From NCBI RefSeq assembly GCF_000735605.1, contig NZ_JPKG01000056.1:1-64000 (forward strand): a stretch of DNA of 64,000 bases. Direction: 5' to 3'. Numbering within the stretch: the first letter of the stretch is position 1; every line of letters starts with the position of its first letter. The position numbers were made by a program, and so were the translations under genes. The notes under the pieces were generated by a model, which made no database searches, was not told the DNA's origin, and saw only the letters and a program-made list of their open reading frames with translations. Positions 1 to 8,268 of this stretch are shown one piece after another. The stretch comes from Allobosea sp. LC85. Its GTDB lineage: Bacteria; Pseudomonadota; Alphaproteobacteria; Rhizobiales; Beijerinckiaceae.

Positions 1-144
1 TTCCTGGTGATCATGGCGGCGGGTTCTATCGTTGGCACCTTCATTGGTGGTCAATTGCTAGGCTTCGTTCCAAGCGGGGTGCTGCTTCCGGGGCTTGCAT
101 TTATCCTGCTGATATCCGCTGCAAAGGTATGGAGGCACCGCTAA
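1..144 (+). CDS. C-terminal end of a TauE/SafE-like membrane permease (partial)
   Basis: The reading frame is open from base 1 and closes with TAA at 142-144, giving the last 47 residues of a protein whose start lies outside the window. The fragment is strongly hydrophobic, with a glycine-rich segment (AAGSIVGTFIGGQLLG) followed by a second hydrophobic stretch and a short basic tail (KVWRHR). That pattern resembles the last two helices of sulfite exporter TauE/SafE family permeases, which move small anions across the inner membrane. The family call rests on this short segment only; another polytopic permease is possible. Confidence 0.55.
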   Translation, partial: FLVIMAAGSIVGTFIGGQLLGFVPSGVLLPGLAFILLISAAKVWRHR

Positions 145-311
145 CAAGGACCGCTGGGTACGACTTGGGCCGGTTGCGGGCGTTCAGCCCGAGGGATTAG
201 CACGTCCGCCGACCACCCTCCCGCGACCTTCCCGTCTGCAAACGGGCGGCCGCGCCTCCCCGAGCCGTGTGGACGAGCGTGCTGCACTGGGCATGACGAT
301 CTCCGGTCGCC

Positions 312-1889
312 TCAATAGCCCTGCTGGATCGCGACGACGACGGCCGCCACATCGGCCCGGGCGGCGGAGTAGTCCTGCAGCGACAGGAAGGGGATGGTGT
401 TGACCATCAGGCTATAGACAAGCCGGCGTCCGCTCCTGGCGTCGATATATCCGGTCTGGGTGGTGGCAAGCGCGACGAGTTGCCCGGCAGCACTTCCGGC
501 GACCATATCGCCATCCTTGATCCGGACATGCGCGGCCGCCGGCGATCCAGCCCCATTCAGCGCCTGCGAGCCGTCGACCCCGAGGACGGCCATGCCATCA
601 TGAAAAGCGCTGCCCCAGGGGGTGGTCGTGATCTCCCTCAGGAACGTCGCGAGATCCGACGGCGTCGTCCGGCTGTCATGGCTGCTTCCGGCACCGTCGA
701 AGACATAGGTTCCGGTCGACGAAACGCCATGCCGGGCGAGCAGCTTCAGCACCCCGGCCAGCCCCTCGCCGCAATCGCGGCTTCCGGCCTTCACCGCGGC
801 AAGACAGACCATGAGGTCGGCGCCGCGGTTGTAGCTCACCTTCAGGATCACCTTGACGAACTCGGACAGCGGCGGCGAGACGTGTTCCGCCACCCGGTTG
901 GCAGCACTATGGGCGCCCGCCTCGGGCAGCGGCCTGGCGGGGCCGAGCCGAGGCGCGGTGACCCTGATCCCGGCCCGCACGAGCGCCTCGATGAAGACGC
1001 TGCGCGCGAAGGCAGTGGCATCGGCGATCTGGGACATCGTCAGGATCGGCGGCCCGTCCGAAGCGATCTTTCCGCTGACCCGAACCACCCCGCCGCCTGG
1101 TGTCGTCACCTCGAGCGGCCCGGCCGTGCCGGCAACCGTGGTGACGTCGTTCTCGACGGCGATGGCCGCGCTCTTCGGACGCCAGTCGATTTTGGGTTTC
1201 TCGCCGGGCTTCGTCGGCGTCACCATGATGTCGATGACGTTCTCATTGACCCAGATCGGAGCGATCGGCCCTGACGAGAACCCCCGATAGGTCTCGAAGA
1301 GACGATCGTCGATCATCACATCGCCGGTGATTTCGCGAATCCCCGCAGCCTTGACCTGCGCGGCCAGGGCATCGAGCGCCGCGAGCGGATCGCTGTTCCG
1401 GACATAGGCGCCGCCCGGGAAGCCGGTATAGGTGGTGTTGTGGTCGACCTCCGGCAGGCTGTTGAAGCCAAGCGTGCCGTCGGGCTGCTCGCGGAGTCCA
1501 AAGCTGAAATCGCCGGACGCGACGAGGACGAGATCTCCGTCGAGCACGTCGCCCTTGACGGGGCCGAGCCTGTAGACCGGGGTCCGGAACCGGTAATCGG
1601 CGCCATAGAGGTCAAGGGCGGTCGCAACGCTGTAGGTCTTCATCACCGAGGCTGGCAGCAGCGACTTACTTCCGGCCTGATCGATCAACACCTTGCCAGT
1701 CGCGAGATCGACGAGGTGGATGCCCCAGCTCATATGGGCAAAGACCGGCTTGGCTTCAAAACCCCTTATGGCCTGGGCAACGGAAGCCGGCACCTCTCCG
1801 GATGTCCCCGCTGCGGGATCAGCGGTCGCTGCGCCCCCCGCCGACAGCACCGCCAGGAGAGCGATCGCGACACGACTGATCACGGTCAT
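312..1889 (-). CDS. dacB: D-alanyl-D-alanine carboxypeptidase/endopeptidase, PBP4 (peptidase S13) type
   Basis: Predicted periplasmic penicillin-binding protein of 525 residues that trims or cleaves peptidoglycan peptides. The ATG at 1889 gives an N-terminal signal peptide ending near GAATA and has a GAGGCAGG ribosome site; a GTG at 1907 overlapping the upstream stop (GTGA) is the alternative. The active-site SxxK box is SVMK (Ser81, Lys84) inside LLPASVMKTYSVAT, and the second motif SYN is at 352-354. The third motif, normally KTG, reads KDG at about 458-460. The large insertion between the first two motifs is typical of S13 enzymes. It lies last in a run with a small secreted protein and a beta-lactamase-like protein. 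Family assignment is firm; the altered third motif makes activity less certain. Confidence 0.85.
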   Translation of the reverse strand: MTVISRVAIALLAVLSAGGAATADPAAGTSGEVPASVAQAIRGFEAKPVFAHMSWGIHLVDLATGKVLIDQAGSKSLLPASVMKTYSVATALDLYGADYRFRTPVYRLGPVKGDVLDGDLVLVASGDFSFGLREQPDGTLGFNSLPEVDHNTTYTGFPGGAYVRNSDPLAALDALAAQVKAAGIREITGDVMIDDRLFETYRGFSSGPIAPIWVNENVIDIMVTPTKPGEKPKIDWRPKSAAIAVENDVTTVAGTAGPLEVTTPGGGVVRVSGKIASDGPPILTMSQIADATAFARSVFIEALVRAGIRVTAPRLGPARPLPEAGAHSAANRVAEHVSPPLSEFVKVILKVSYNRGADLMVCLAAVKAGSRDCGEGLAGVLKLLARHGVSSTGTYVFDGAGSSHDSRTTPSDLATFLREITTTPWGSAFHDGMAVLGVDGSQALNGAGSPAAAHVRIKDGDMVAGSAAGQLVALATTQTGYIDARSGRRLVYSLMVNTIPFLSLQDYSAARADVAAVVVAIQQGY

Positions 1890-1903
1890 GGCCTGGACCT
1901 GCC

Positions 1904-2251
1904 TCACCAGCCGCGCTGCTGCTTGAACATGCGCTTCTGCGCGTCTTTCTGGTGACGCCAGTAGTCCTTCTGCGCCTCCTGCTGCATTTGATAGTAATCG
2001 CGGATGCGCTCCTTCCGGGACGTCGTGTCCCGGTAGCGCTGCCAGTCATAGTGATCGTCGTGAACGTAATCGTCCTGATCGCCCAGGAAATCGATGATCC
2101 CGCGAAGCATGTTGGCGGCCGGCAGGATATGCCGCTGCTCGCTCAAGGCCTGAGAGGGAGCAGCGGCCGGGGCCGCGTCAGCCGCGGCGGTCACCATGCT
2201 GAAGGCGAGGACCAAGGGAATTGCGGCCAGGCTACTGGAGAAAATCTTCAT
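1904..2251 (-). CDS. small secreted hypothetical protein
   Basis: A 115-residue protein with a clear signal peptide (MKIFSSSLAAIPLVLAFSMV followed by an Ala-rich cleavage region). The mature part is polar and ends in a segment dense in Gln, Lys, Asp, Tyr and Trp (residues about 75-115), likely helical. I do not recognise a family. Its stop overlaps the GTG codon at 1907 of the PBP4 gene, and the beta-lactamase-like gene ends 27 bases upstream, so the three are probably co-transcribed. A periplasmic accessory role in envelope maintenance is inference from position only. Confidence 0.7.
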   Translation of the reverse strand: MKIFSSSLAAIPLVLAFSMVTAAADAAPAAAPSQALSEQRHILPAANMLRGIIDFLGDQDDYVHDDHYDWQRYRDTTSRKERIRDYYQMQQEAQKDYWRHQKDAQKRMFKQQRGW

Positions 2252-2278
2252 TGGGCTCGTCCTCGGAATGGCTCGGGC

Positions 2279-3814
2279 CTATTGGCCAGGCTGGCGTGTG
2301 AAGACATGCGGCAGTTCCGGAGAGAGCCAGCGAAGCTCGCTGATGCTGCCGGCGCTGTCGCGGTCGAACCGGATCTGGGTGAAGGGAACATCGCCGGCGA
2401 TGGCCACGAGCGGCTCATAGCCAGGCGTCGCCAGGAGGCGCGCCGAGAACAGGTTCGGATCATCCTTGCTGGACACGAGCAGAGCGACCGCGTCGGTCTT
2501 TTCAAGCGTCATCTGCAGTTTTCCGTCGACGGCGGCGACCGTCGCCGTGCCGAGAACCGGAGAGACATAGCTCCCGACAAATGCGCTGGCGGAGGGAGCA
2601 AGCGGCCCTGGGATGAAGGCCGCCGCCTGCTTGCGCTGCAGCTCATGGTTGGCCCGCATGGCGGCGGCGGCGAGTGCGATGTTGTCGATTTCGGGATTGC
2701 CGAGAACCCGGTCGTAGAACCATTGCGCGAGCGCATCCGCCATCGCCGCGTTGCCGAGATTGCTCAGGATCACGATGCCGGTCCTGCCATCCGGCAGGAA
2801 GCCGGCATGGGCGCCGAAACCCGGGGTCCCGCCATTATGCCAGATCACGCGCCCGTTTGGCGTGGTGTTGACGACCCAGCCGACGGCATAGCTCAGGCGC
2901 TCGCTCATCGCGACGCGCGGTGTCCAGGTGACGTCGAGATTCTCCTCGGAGACCAGGACCTTCTCTCCGAAATGCCCGCGTCCGAGCTGCAGGCGCAGCC
3001 ATTGCGCCATGTCCTTGACATTGGAGTTGATGGCGCCGGCGGGGCCGTACGCATAGGGGAAGGCGGCGTGGAACGGGATCGCGACCGGACCCTCGGCAAA
3101 TCTGTGGCCGGTGGCATGGTCGGCCGCTTGCGTGATGGCTTCGAGGCTGGCGGTCGTCGAGGACATGCCGAGAGGGTCGAGCAGCGTCCGCTTGACCGAC
3201 TCGTACCAGCTTGGCGAACCGTTCACCTTCGCCAGCACCTCGCCCGCGACCATCTGCGGGATGTTGAGATAGGCGAACTGCGAGCGGAAGATGCCCGTCT
3301 GCGGCGCGACGCGCAGAGACTGGATCAGCGTCTGCTTGTCAAAGCCGAGAAGGGTCAGGTCGTCATTGACGTAAGGGGTGAGGCCGGAGCGCTGCGCGGC
3401 GAGGTCGAGGATGCGGAGATCGCGCGAGACCCAGGGATCCGCCAGTTGGAAGGAAGGCATGTGATCCACGACGTGATCGGCCCATTTCAGCCGGCCGCCA
3501 TCCACGGCCTGGGCGAGCGATGTCGCGAGGAAGGCCTTGGTCGTCGAGCCGATCTGGAAAATGGTGTCGGGCGTGACGCGGTCGGCCTTGTCGATCGTCC
3601 TGACGCCAAAGCCCTTGCTGTAGACCAGCTGGTCGTCGAAGACGATGCCGATCGCCATGCCGGGAACCGAGAACTCCTTCATCCCGAGAGCGGCCTGCTT
3701 CTCGAGGCCGGGCAGCAGCGCCTGAATCTTTTCGCCCGTGATCTCTGCTTTGACCGGATGAACGGCAGCGAGCGTGACGAGCGCCGCGGCGATAAGACTT
3801 CCGCTATGTTTCAT
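2279..3814 (-). CDS. class C beta-lactamase-like serine hydrolase, exported
   Basis: A 511-residue protein of the beta-lactamase/transpeptidase-like fold (AmpC/EstB/DD-peptidase group). The start at 3814 gives a signal peptide (MKHSGSLIAAALVTLAAVHP, cleavage after VKA); an upstream in-frame start would overlap the neighbouring gene and add a non-signal extension. Motifs: STTK with Ser90 and Lys93, YLN at 182-184 in the Tyr-x-Asn position, and HNGG at 326-329 in place of KTG, as usual in this group. A C-terminal beta-rich domain follows after about residue 400, as in Pab87/LACTB-like proteins. Substrate may be a D-amino acid peptide, ester or beta-lactam; the sequence does not decide. It probably forms an operon with the two genes downstream. 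Confidence 0.85.
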   Translation of the reverse strand: MKHSGSLIAAALVTLAAVHPVKAEITGEKIQALLPGLEKQAALGMKEFSVPGMAIGIVFDDQLVYSKGFGVRTIDKADRVTPDTIFQIGSTTKAFLATSLAQAVDGGRLKWADHVVDHMPSFQLADPWVSRDLRILDLAAQRSGLTPYVNDDLTLLGFDKQTLIQSLRVAPQTGIFRSQFAYLNIPQMVAGEVLAKVNGSPSWYESVKRTLLDPLGMSSTTASLEAITQAADHATGHRFAEGPVAIPFHAAFPYAYGPAGAINSNVKDMAQWLRLQLGRGHFGEKVLVSEENLDVTWTPRVAMSERLSYAVGWVVNTTPNGRVIWHNGGTPGFGAHAGFLPDGRTGIVILSNLGNAAMADALAQWFYDRVLGNPEIDNIALAAAAMRANHELQRKQAAAFIPGPLAPSASAFVGSYVSPVLGTATVAAVDGKLQMTLEKTDAVALLVSSKDDPNLFSARLLATPGYEPLVAIAGDVPFTQIRFDRDSAGSISELRWLSPELPHVFTRQPGQ

Positions 3815-3830
3815 GTCGATCGGCTTTCGC

Positions 3831-4949
3831 TCAAAGGATGTTGATGCTTTGCGTGGCATAAGGAAATGATCCCGGATTTTGCAGTATTCCGCAGGGGACT
3901 AACCCGTCGATCAGCGACTCAAGTGGTTCAAGATCGTGAACCCCAGTCTCGCAAAGGCCGGAGGACGAAGAGGTGCCCAGGAATTCGACGATGCCCTTGC
4001 CTAGCGCCGGCCTTGCGACATCGCCGCGATAACCGAGGCCCGCCAATTCACGCTCGACCAGCCCCCCGTCCGCATCGAGATAGCCTGTGCGCGCGACCCA
4101 ATTCTCGGCCTGGACGCCCTGCGCCCGCAGAAGCAGGATGCGGCAGGCGGTCGCCCGAGCGTCGGGATCATGCAACGCCGCGCCGCTGAGAATGCCGCCC
4201 AAGATATTGGCTGGGGGGATGAGATTGGCCGGCGGGCAGAGACTGGCCGGCGGCGCTGGCAGGTTCAGCGCCAGAAGCGACAGCCGGTGCGTGGAGGCGC
4301 AGGTCAGGGCGCTTTGTGCGGTGCGGCCATCGCTCAGCAATGGCCCGCTCATGACGACCTTACGGTTGAACAGGTTTTCGCTGTAGCTGATCTGCAGACG
4401 CTGCATCGCATCGGCGTGGATCGTCACTGTTCCCATGATCAGCCGGCCCGCCTCGACGCGAGAACGGGCCGGCGAGATGGCGAGGTAGGCGCCCTCCAGC
4501 CAGTGCCCGCCGGGCTGCCGCCCGCTCCCCCTCGTCAGCGGCGATGCGATGGCGACCGGGGCCCGGCTCGGCGGCAGGCCGGCCTGCGCCCTCAGGGCCG
4601 AGAGCGCGGTTTCCGGCACGACGAAGCGGGTGCAGACCGCGTCCTGAAACTCTTCGAAGGAGGACGAGGCCAGGAACGGCGCGGTCAGGAACGGCGCGGT
4701 CAGGAACGGCGCGGTCAGCCCACCGCCGAGCACCCGCGCCCAATCCTCATAGACGCTGGAGACCCGCGGCATGGCCTTGCCGCTCATCCATTTATAGGCG
4801 TTCTGGGGCACGAACAGCGTCGTCCCGTTGCTGGCGGCGAAGCGCGCACAGAGTTCCTTGTGGGTCGAGCAGCCCAGCACCAGCGACGTCAGCCGCAGTT
4901 TCAGCGCGAGGTGGCGCGACGCTTCGGCCATTTGCAAGCGGCGATCCAT
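3831..4949 (-). CDS. hypothetical protein with HTH-like N-terminus
   Basis: Starting at ATG 4949 the protein has 372 residues; the frame stays open to 5150 but that extension is basic and low-complexity. Residues about 10-70 are helical and contain a stretch (QNAYKWMSGKAMPR) that looks like the recognition part of a phage-repressor-like helix-turn-helix. The rest has no motif I know. A perfect 15-bp triplication at 4671-4715 encodes TAPFL three times in a row just after this region, and a Pro/Ala/Leu-rich stretch (PAPPASLCPPANLIPP) sits further on. The gene ends 16 bases before the serine hydrolase start. Function unknown. Confidence 0.55.
   Translation of the reverse strand: MDRRLQMAEASRHLALKLRLTSLVLGCSTHKELCARFAASNGTTLFVPQNAYKWMSGKAMPRVSSVYEDWARVLGGGLTAPFLTAPFLTAPFLASSSFEEFQDAVCTRFVVPETALSALRAQAGLPPSRAPVAIASPLTRGSGRQPGGHWLEGAYLAISPARSRVEAGRLIMGTVTIHADAMQRLQISYSENLFNRKVVMSGPLLSDGRTAQSALTCASTHRLSLLALNLPAPPASLCPPANLIPPANILGGILSGAALHDPDARATACRILLLRAQGVQAENWVARTGYLDADGGLVERELAGLGYRGDVARPALGKGIVEFLGTSSSSGLCETGVHDLEPLESLIDGLVPCGILQNPGSFPYATQSINIL
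4671..4715. repeat. three perfect 15-bp tandem copies inside a gene
   Basis: CAGGAACGGCGCGGT is repeated three times without a mismatch. In the minus-strand gene it encodes three consecutive TAPFL pentapeptides, so copy-number change keeps the frame. Confidence 0.95.
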
Positions 4950-5415
4950 GTCGACCGGTCGTAGTCCGCTGCCATCCAGTCTGAATTGCTTCACCGCGTT
5001 CCCCAACCGGTTGAACTGAACATGGGGCGGCTGGTCGAACCGGCGTCCAAGCCAAAGGATGATCGCGCCTGCGCGCTGCCGTTCACCAGATGCCGCGACG
5101 GCCGCGCCACGCTGCCGTGCACCGGCCCGCGCCCGATCCGAAGCATGCAAGATCGAGCCTGACGTTCAGGCGCAGTCACGCTGCGGCAGGTGCAGCTCCG
5201 GCAGTCGCAAGACAAGCTCTTCCTCCCCCCAAAAGCTGTCCGGACCGCCATCAGGCTCCCCATTGCTGCCCTGCATGTTGCCGGTATGTGCCATATCGGA
5301 CGACGCGGGCGATGAGGTGTTGGGTAAGGACCCGATTTTCATTGCCGAATGTGTCGACCCGTTGCCGAATTTGTCTAATGTGGCTTGAAACCGGGCATCG
5401 AGGCCGGAGCTGGGG
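4950..5415. other. intergenic region, possible small minus-strand gene
   Basis: Between the divergent hypothetical gene and the AraC gene no confident gene is seen. A minus-strand frame 5166-5342 could encode a 58-residue acidic peptide starting MKIGSLPNTSS and ending in a protein-like stretch (WGEEELVLRLPELHLPQ). It has no good ribosome site, so it is only noted. Promoters for the two flanking genes should lie here but were not identified. Confidence 0.3.
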
Positions 5416-6495
5416 ATGCCGATGCCTGCGCCTGTGATTGATCCCGCCCTGCTGGCGACGTTCGATGTCGTCCGGGCAAGGCATTCAGAGGATCTGAGCG
5501 GCACATTCCGCGTGACCGAACGGGCCCCACGGTCAAGCCGCACCTACACCTATCAATTGCAGGATCGCGCGCTGTGGCGCCTGCGCTTCGAACAGCCGAT
5601 CTTCACACTCGCGACGCGCAGCGTCGGCTCGATCGTCGCAAGCTACGCCGACAGCAGCTTCGCCACCAATGGCTTCGTCGATGGCGACGACGGCGGTCTG
5701 TTTTGTTTCACGACGATGCTCACGGGCCATACGACCCTGGAGCGAAAGGGAAAGTCCGCGACAGCCACAAGCCGATCCGGCCTTGTCTGGAGACCCGCTC
5801 CAGGCGGCCGTCTCTTGATGAGCAACGACAACGCGCGAACCAACATCTTCTTCAAGGTGGCGGATCTGGAGAGCGCGCTGGAGCACATGCTGGATGAGCC
5901 ATTGCACGAGCCACTCGATTTCGAGCCTGTTCTCGATTGGACCACCGGGCTCGGCTTCAGCCTGAAGCACCAGCTCGATTTCGTCATGCAGGAGTTTCAG
6001 CGGGACGACGGCGTGACCAGCAGCCCGGTCGCACTGGCATCTCTGACCGACCTGCTGGCCTCGCTGGTCCTGCGCGGCACCGCCCACAACTATACGGACA
6101 GGCTGGCAAACACCGCCGGCAGCGCAGTTTCCGTTTATGTTCGACGTGCGGAGGATTTCATGCGCGCTCAGGGTGCGCAGCCGATCCGGATGGCGGATGT
6201 CGCTGCGGCCGCCGGCTGCAGTGTGCGGACCTTGACCGCGGTCTTCAAGCATTTCCGCGGCGATACACCCTTGGCCGTGCTGCACGCCGTCCGGCTCGAT
6301 CTGGCGCATGCCGACCTCGTTCTCGGCACCTGCGACGCCGCGGTTGCCACCGTCGCCCGCCGCTACGGTTTCACCAACACGGCACGGTTCGCTGCCGCCT
6401 TTCGCAGCCGGTTCGGCAAAACACCCACCGAAACCGCCCGGAATGCATCCAGTCGCATGAAGCCCGGACCGGGCGGTCCAGCGAAAGATCGGTAG
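5416..6495 (+). CDS. AraC family transcriptional regulator
   Basis: A 359-residue regulator. The N-terminal two thirds resemble the AraC-binding-like (cupin-type) sensor domain, with no ligand residues I can name. The C-terminal part (about 240-345) carries two helix-turn-helix units: the first around MADVAAAAGCSVRTLTAVFK and the second around VARRYGFTNTARFAAAFRSR, followed by FGKTPTE, the normal end of AraC DNA-binding domains. A GGAG-type ribosome site precedes the ATG at 5416; a second ATG lies two codons in. The gene stands alone, so its target is not evident. Confidence 0.88.
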   Translation: MPMPAPVIDPALLATFDVVRARHSEDLSGTFRVTERAPRSSRTYTYQLQDRALWRLRFEQPIFTLATRSVGSIVASYADSSFATNGFVDGDDGGLFCFTTMLTGHTTLERKGKSATATSRSGLVWRPAPGGRLLMSNDNARTNIFFKVADLESALEHMLDEPLHEPLDFEPVLDWTTGLGFSLKHQLDFVMQEFQRDDGVTSSPVALASLTDLLASLVLRGTAHNYTDRLANTAGSAVSVYVRRAEDFMRAQGAQPIRMADVAAAAGCSVRTLTAVFKHFRGDTPLAVLHAVRLDLAHADLVLGTCDAAVATVARRYGFTNTARFAAAFRSRFGKTPTETARNASSRMKPGPGGPAKDR

Positions 6496-6577
6496 CCCGC
6501 GACGGACCGATCGGACGCACAGAAGAAGGGCAGAACCGGCGTCACCGCCTGGCGTTCGTCACCCGCCGAAGCCGATT

Positions 6578-6790
6578 TCAGTCCTTGCGCTGGTTGAGCT
6601 CGCCCTCGTAGCGCTGTTCACTCTCGATCCATTTGCCGTCCTGGCCGCGCTCGCGCGAATGCTGCGCCTTGTCGCGGTTCGAGAGGACCGCATTGTCGGG
6701 AAGCTCGGGCGTCCGGCTGCTCATCGCGCCAACGCCGTCGCCCTTTCCCTTGGCCCCCGCGCCGAAATGCTTCTTGTCTGCCTTGGCCAT
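6578..6790 (-). CDS. small hydrophilic protein (70 aa), last gene of small-protein operon
   Basis: Start chosen at ATG 6790 because GAGGGAGG lies just upstream; an upstream in-frame start at 6841 would overlap the preceding gene. The protein is extremely polar, rich in Lys, Gly, Asp, Glu, Arg and Gln, with no hydrophobic core (MAKADKKHFGAGAKGKGDG, then a charged tail ending NQRKD). It is probably disordered in solution. Proteins of this style are common stress-induced hydrophilins in soil bacteria; that role is inference. Confidence 0.7.
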   Translation of the reverse strand: MAKADKKHFGAGAKGKGDGVGAMSSRTPELPDNAVLSNRDKAQHSRERGQDGKWIESEQRYEGELNQRKD

Positions 6791-6809
6791 GTCGGCCTCC
6801 CTCGCTTTC

Positions 6810-7034
6810 TCACTTTCGTGCGCGTGCAGCGCGCCCGTCACGCGCGCTCGCCTTGGCGATGCCGCCCTGGGCGTTGACGTCGTTCTCGCGGTCGCCCTCG
6901 ATCGTGTTCTCGCCGGCGATCATCTCGAGATCGTCGCCCGCCTGCGGCCGGCCGATGCCCTTCGAGCCACCGATCAACGGGTTGCCGCGCAGATCGGCGT
7001 CGCTCGGCTTCTCGGGTTTCAGGTGCTTGCTCAT
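6810..7034 (-). CDS. small hydrophilic protein (74 aa)
   Basis: Third gene of the operon. The product begins MSKHLKPEKPSDADLRGNPL and is dominated by charged residues, Gly and Asn, without a predicted membrane or signal segment. TGGAG lies upstream of the ATG. It ends 19 bases before the next gene. The 63-base gap above it is filled by a tandem repeat (7035-7092). No family recognised. Confidence 0.68.
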   Translation of the reverse strand: MSKHLKPEKPSDADLRGNPLIGGSKGIGRPQAGDDLEMIAGENTIEGDRENDVNAQGGIAKASARDGRAARARK

Positions 7035-7092
7035 GATGTTCGACTCCAGTGTTTCGACTCCCGATGTTTCAACTCGCGATGTTTCGACTCCC
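7035..7092. repeat. four imperfect 14-15 bp tandem copies
   Basis: Copies of a unit close to GATGTTTCGACTCCC fill the leader of the 74-aa gene and run up to just before the stop codon of the gene above. The copies differ at a few bases, so the array is older than the perfect ones elsewhere. Confidence 0.8.
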
Positions 7093-7097
7093 GCGTC

Positions 7098-7307
7098 TCA
7101 GGCGGGCCGGCTGCCGCCGCCCTTTTTCTCGGGATCGCGGGTATGATGAATGTCGCGCTCGCCGCCGCCGCCGGAGATCCGCGAATGGCGGCGGTTGTCC
7201 TCGTCGGCCGGCGGCTTCTCGACGCGCAGCGGCTTCTTGGCGTTCTCGTGCGAGGCGCCGGGGCCCCCCTGACGGATGGTCTGTGGCGCTTTTGTCGATG
7301 TCGACAT
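7098..7307 (-). CDS. small hydrophilic protein (69 aa)
   Basis: Second gene of the operon, with GGGAGGA before the ATG and only 14 bases after the preceding gene. The product (MSTSTKAPQTIRQGGPGASH...) is basic and Gly/Pro/Arg-rich with a GGGG run, and has no hydrophobic segment. Likely intrinsically disordered. Function unknown; co-expression with its neighbours is well supported by spacing. Confidence 0.68.
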   Translation of the reverse strand: MSTSTKAPQTIRQGGPGASHENAKKPLRVEKPPADEDNRRHSRISGGGGERDIHHTRDPEKKGGGSRPA

Positions 7308-7321
7308 CGTATCCTCCCGGC

Positions 7322-7510
7322 TCAGCGATCCTGCTGATGGCCCTGATGGGTCGTGTTGATGCGCGTGTTGCCCTGCTGTCCCGTGTTCTCGGGGTCGTTC
7401 GGGCGGCTTCGCGCCTGTTGGTTACGGGCTTGATCGCGCTGCTTGTGGTCGGCCTCACCCGGGCCCTTGTTGCTGCGGTTGGCGGGTGGGATCGGTGGTT
7501 GCTTGCTCAT
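7322..7510 (-). CDS. small hydrophilic Gln/Asn-rich protein (62 aa), first gene of operon
   Basis: ATG at 7510 with a perfect AGGAGG at 7514-7519. The protein (MSKQPPIPPANRSNKGPGEA...) is dominated by Gln, Asn, Arg, Pro and Gly and ends in a His/Gln-rich tail. It follows a candidate EcfG-type promoter by 27 bases. It resembles hydrophilin-like stress proteins in composition but I recognise no family. Confidence 0.68.
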   Translation of the reverse strand: MSKQPPIPPANRSNKGPGEADHKQRDQARNQQARSRPNDPENTGQQGNTRINTTHQGHQQDR

Positions 7511-7537
7511 CGCATCCTCCTGTGCTGTCCATGTCGG

Positions 7538-7563
7538 AACCCCTCCACCCGGCCCGTGGTTCC
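7538..7563 (-). promoter_or_regulatory. candidate EcfG (general stress sigma factor) promoter
   Basis: On the minus strand GGAAC (7559-7563) is followed after 17 bases by GGTT (7538-7541). This fits the alphaproteobacterial general-stress promoter (GGAAC, 16-18 bases, then GTT) controlled by the PhyR-NepR-EcfG switch. A transcript starting about 7 bases downstream would have a leader of about 20 bases containing the AGGAGG of the 62-aa gene, so the geometry is good. The site is nearly palindromic, so the plus strand also shows GGAAC-N18-GTT. Confidence 0.6.
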
Positions 7564-7812
7564 GCGCCCTGCTTCACGATGCCGCTCCCCCCAGACGCGC
7601 AACCGCCACCGCGCCGGCGGTGTCGCAAGCGGAGCGTAGACATTCCGTGGAAGGCCATTTTCGCAACCGATCGGACCCGGCGCGAATGCCATCGCCGCGC
7701 TCTTCGGGACGCAGGTGAAGGCGATCTTCGACGCATTGAGGCGCCCCCGGTGAAAGCCGCCGATTTCTTGCTACCCGGTTTCCTGGTTCCGATTTCCTGG
7801 AACCGATTTCCT

Positions 7813-7838
7813 GGAACCAATCTCGGCCTGGCTCAGTT
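7813..7838 (+). promoter_or_regulatory. weaker EcfG-like promoter candidate
   Basis: GGAAC (7813-7817), 18 bases, GTT (7836-7838) on the plus strand, pointing at the 88-aa small gene at 8002. The leader would be about 155 bases and the motif lies in a region of 14-bp repeats that themselves contain GGAACC, so a chance match is quite possible. Confidence 0.3.
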
Positions 7839-7925
7839 GCACCGAGAACTCCACCGCAGCGGTGCAGGAGCATGAACACGCTCGGGCCGCATGGCGCTGT
7901 CGGGGGTGGTCGCTCCCGTGCACGT

Positions 7926-7988
7926 GGCCGCGTGAAGCCCATGGCCGCCTGAAGCACATGGCCGCCTGAAGCATATGGCCGCCTGAAG
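7926..7988. repeat. 17-bp tandem repeat, 3.7 copies
   Basis: The unit GGCCGCCTGAAGCACAT occurs at 7926, 7943, 7960 and, cut short, 7977, with few mismatches. It ends at the ribosome site of the 88-aa gene. A second small array (GATTTCCTGGAACC at 7791-7818) lies upstream. Apart from these, 7511-8001 shows no gene. Confidence 0.85.
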
Positions 7989-8001
7989 AAGGAGCATGAC
8001 G

Positions 8002-8268
8002 ATGGTTGGCAGAAAGACGCATGAGCAGCAATTGCGCACGCTGGAGCGCAAACCCGACATTCCGGACGGCCGCCAAATGGAGGCGGAAATCCGCTCCGGC
8101 GGCAGCGGCGAGCGCCATCGCGAGGCGGCAGCCACGCCGCGCCCCACCGAACATCCGGTAAGCCACACCGGCATGAACCAGGAGGACCGCGATCACAACA
8201 AGCATAATCGCGGCGGGCAGCAGGGTCACAAGCCGCAGCGGCACCGTCAGGCGGAAGAGAAAACCTGA
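8002..8268 (+). CDS. small hydrophilic protein (88 aa)
   Basis: The ATG at 8002 is preferred because GAAGGAG lies seven bases upstream; the ATG at 7996 would sit against it. The product (MVGRKTHEQQLRTLERKPDI...) is rich in His, Arg, Glu, Gln and Gly with no hydrophobic segment. It ends in a charged tail (QKPQRHR-type, ...AEEKT). It matches the style of the four minus-strand small proteins next door, so the five may belong to one stress-linked set. No family recognised. Confidence 0.65.
   Translation: MVGRKTHEQQLRTLERKPDIPDGRQMEAEIRSGGSGERHREAAATPRPTEHPVSHTGMNQEDRDHNKHNRGGQQGHKPQRHRQAEEKT

Noticed and set aside
1952-3844. 630-codon plus-strand open frame
   Set aside because: Antisense to the serine hydrolase gene; Arg/Gly/Ala-rich without domains, as expected from GC-rich shadow frames.
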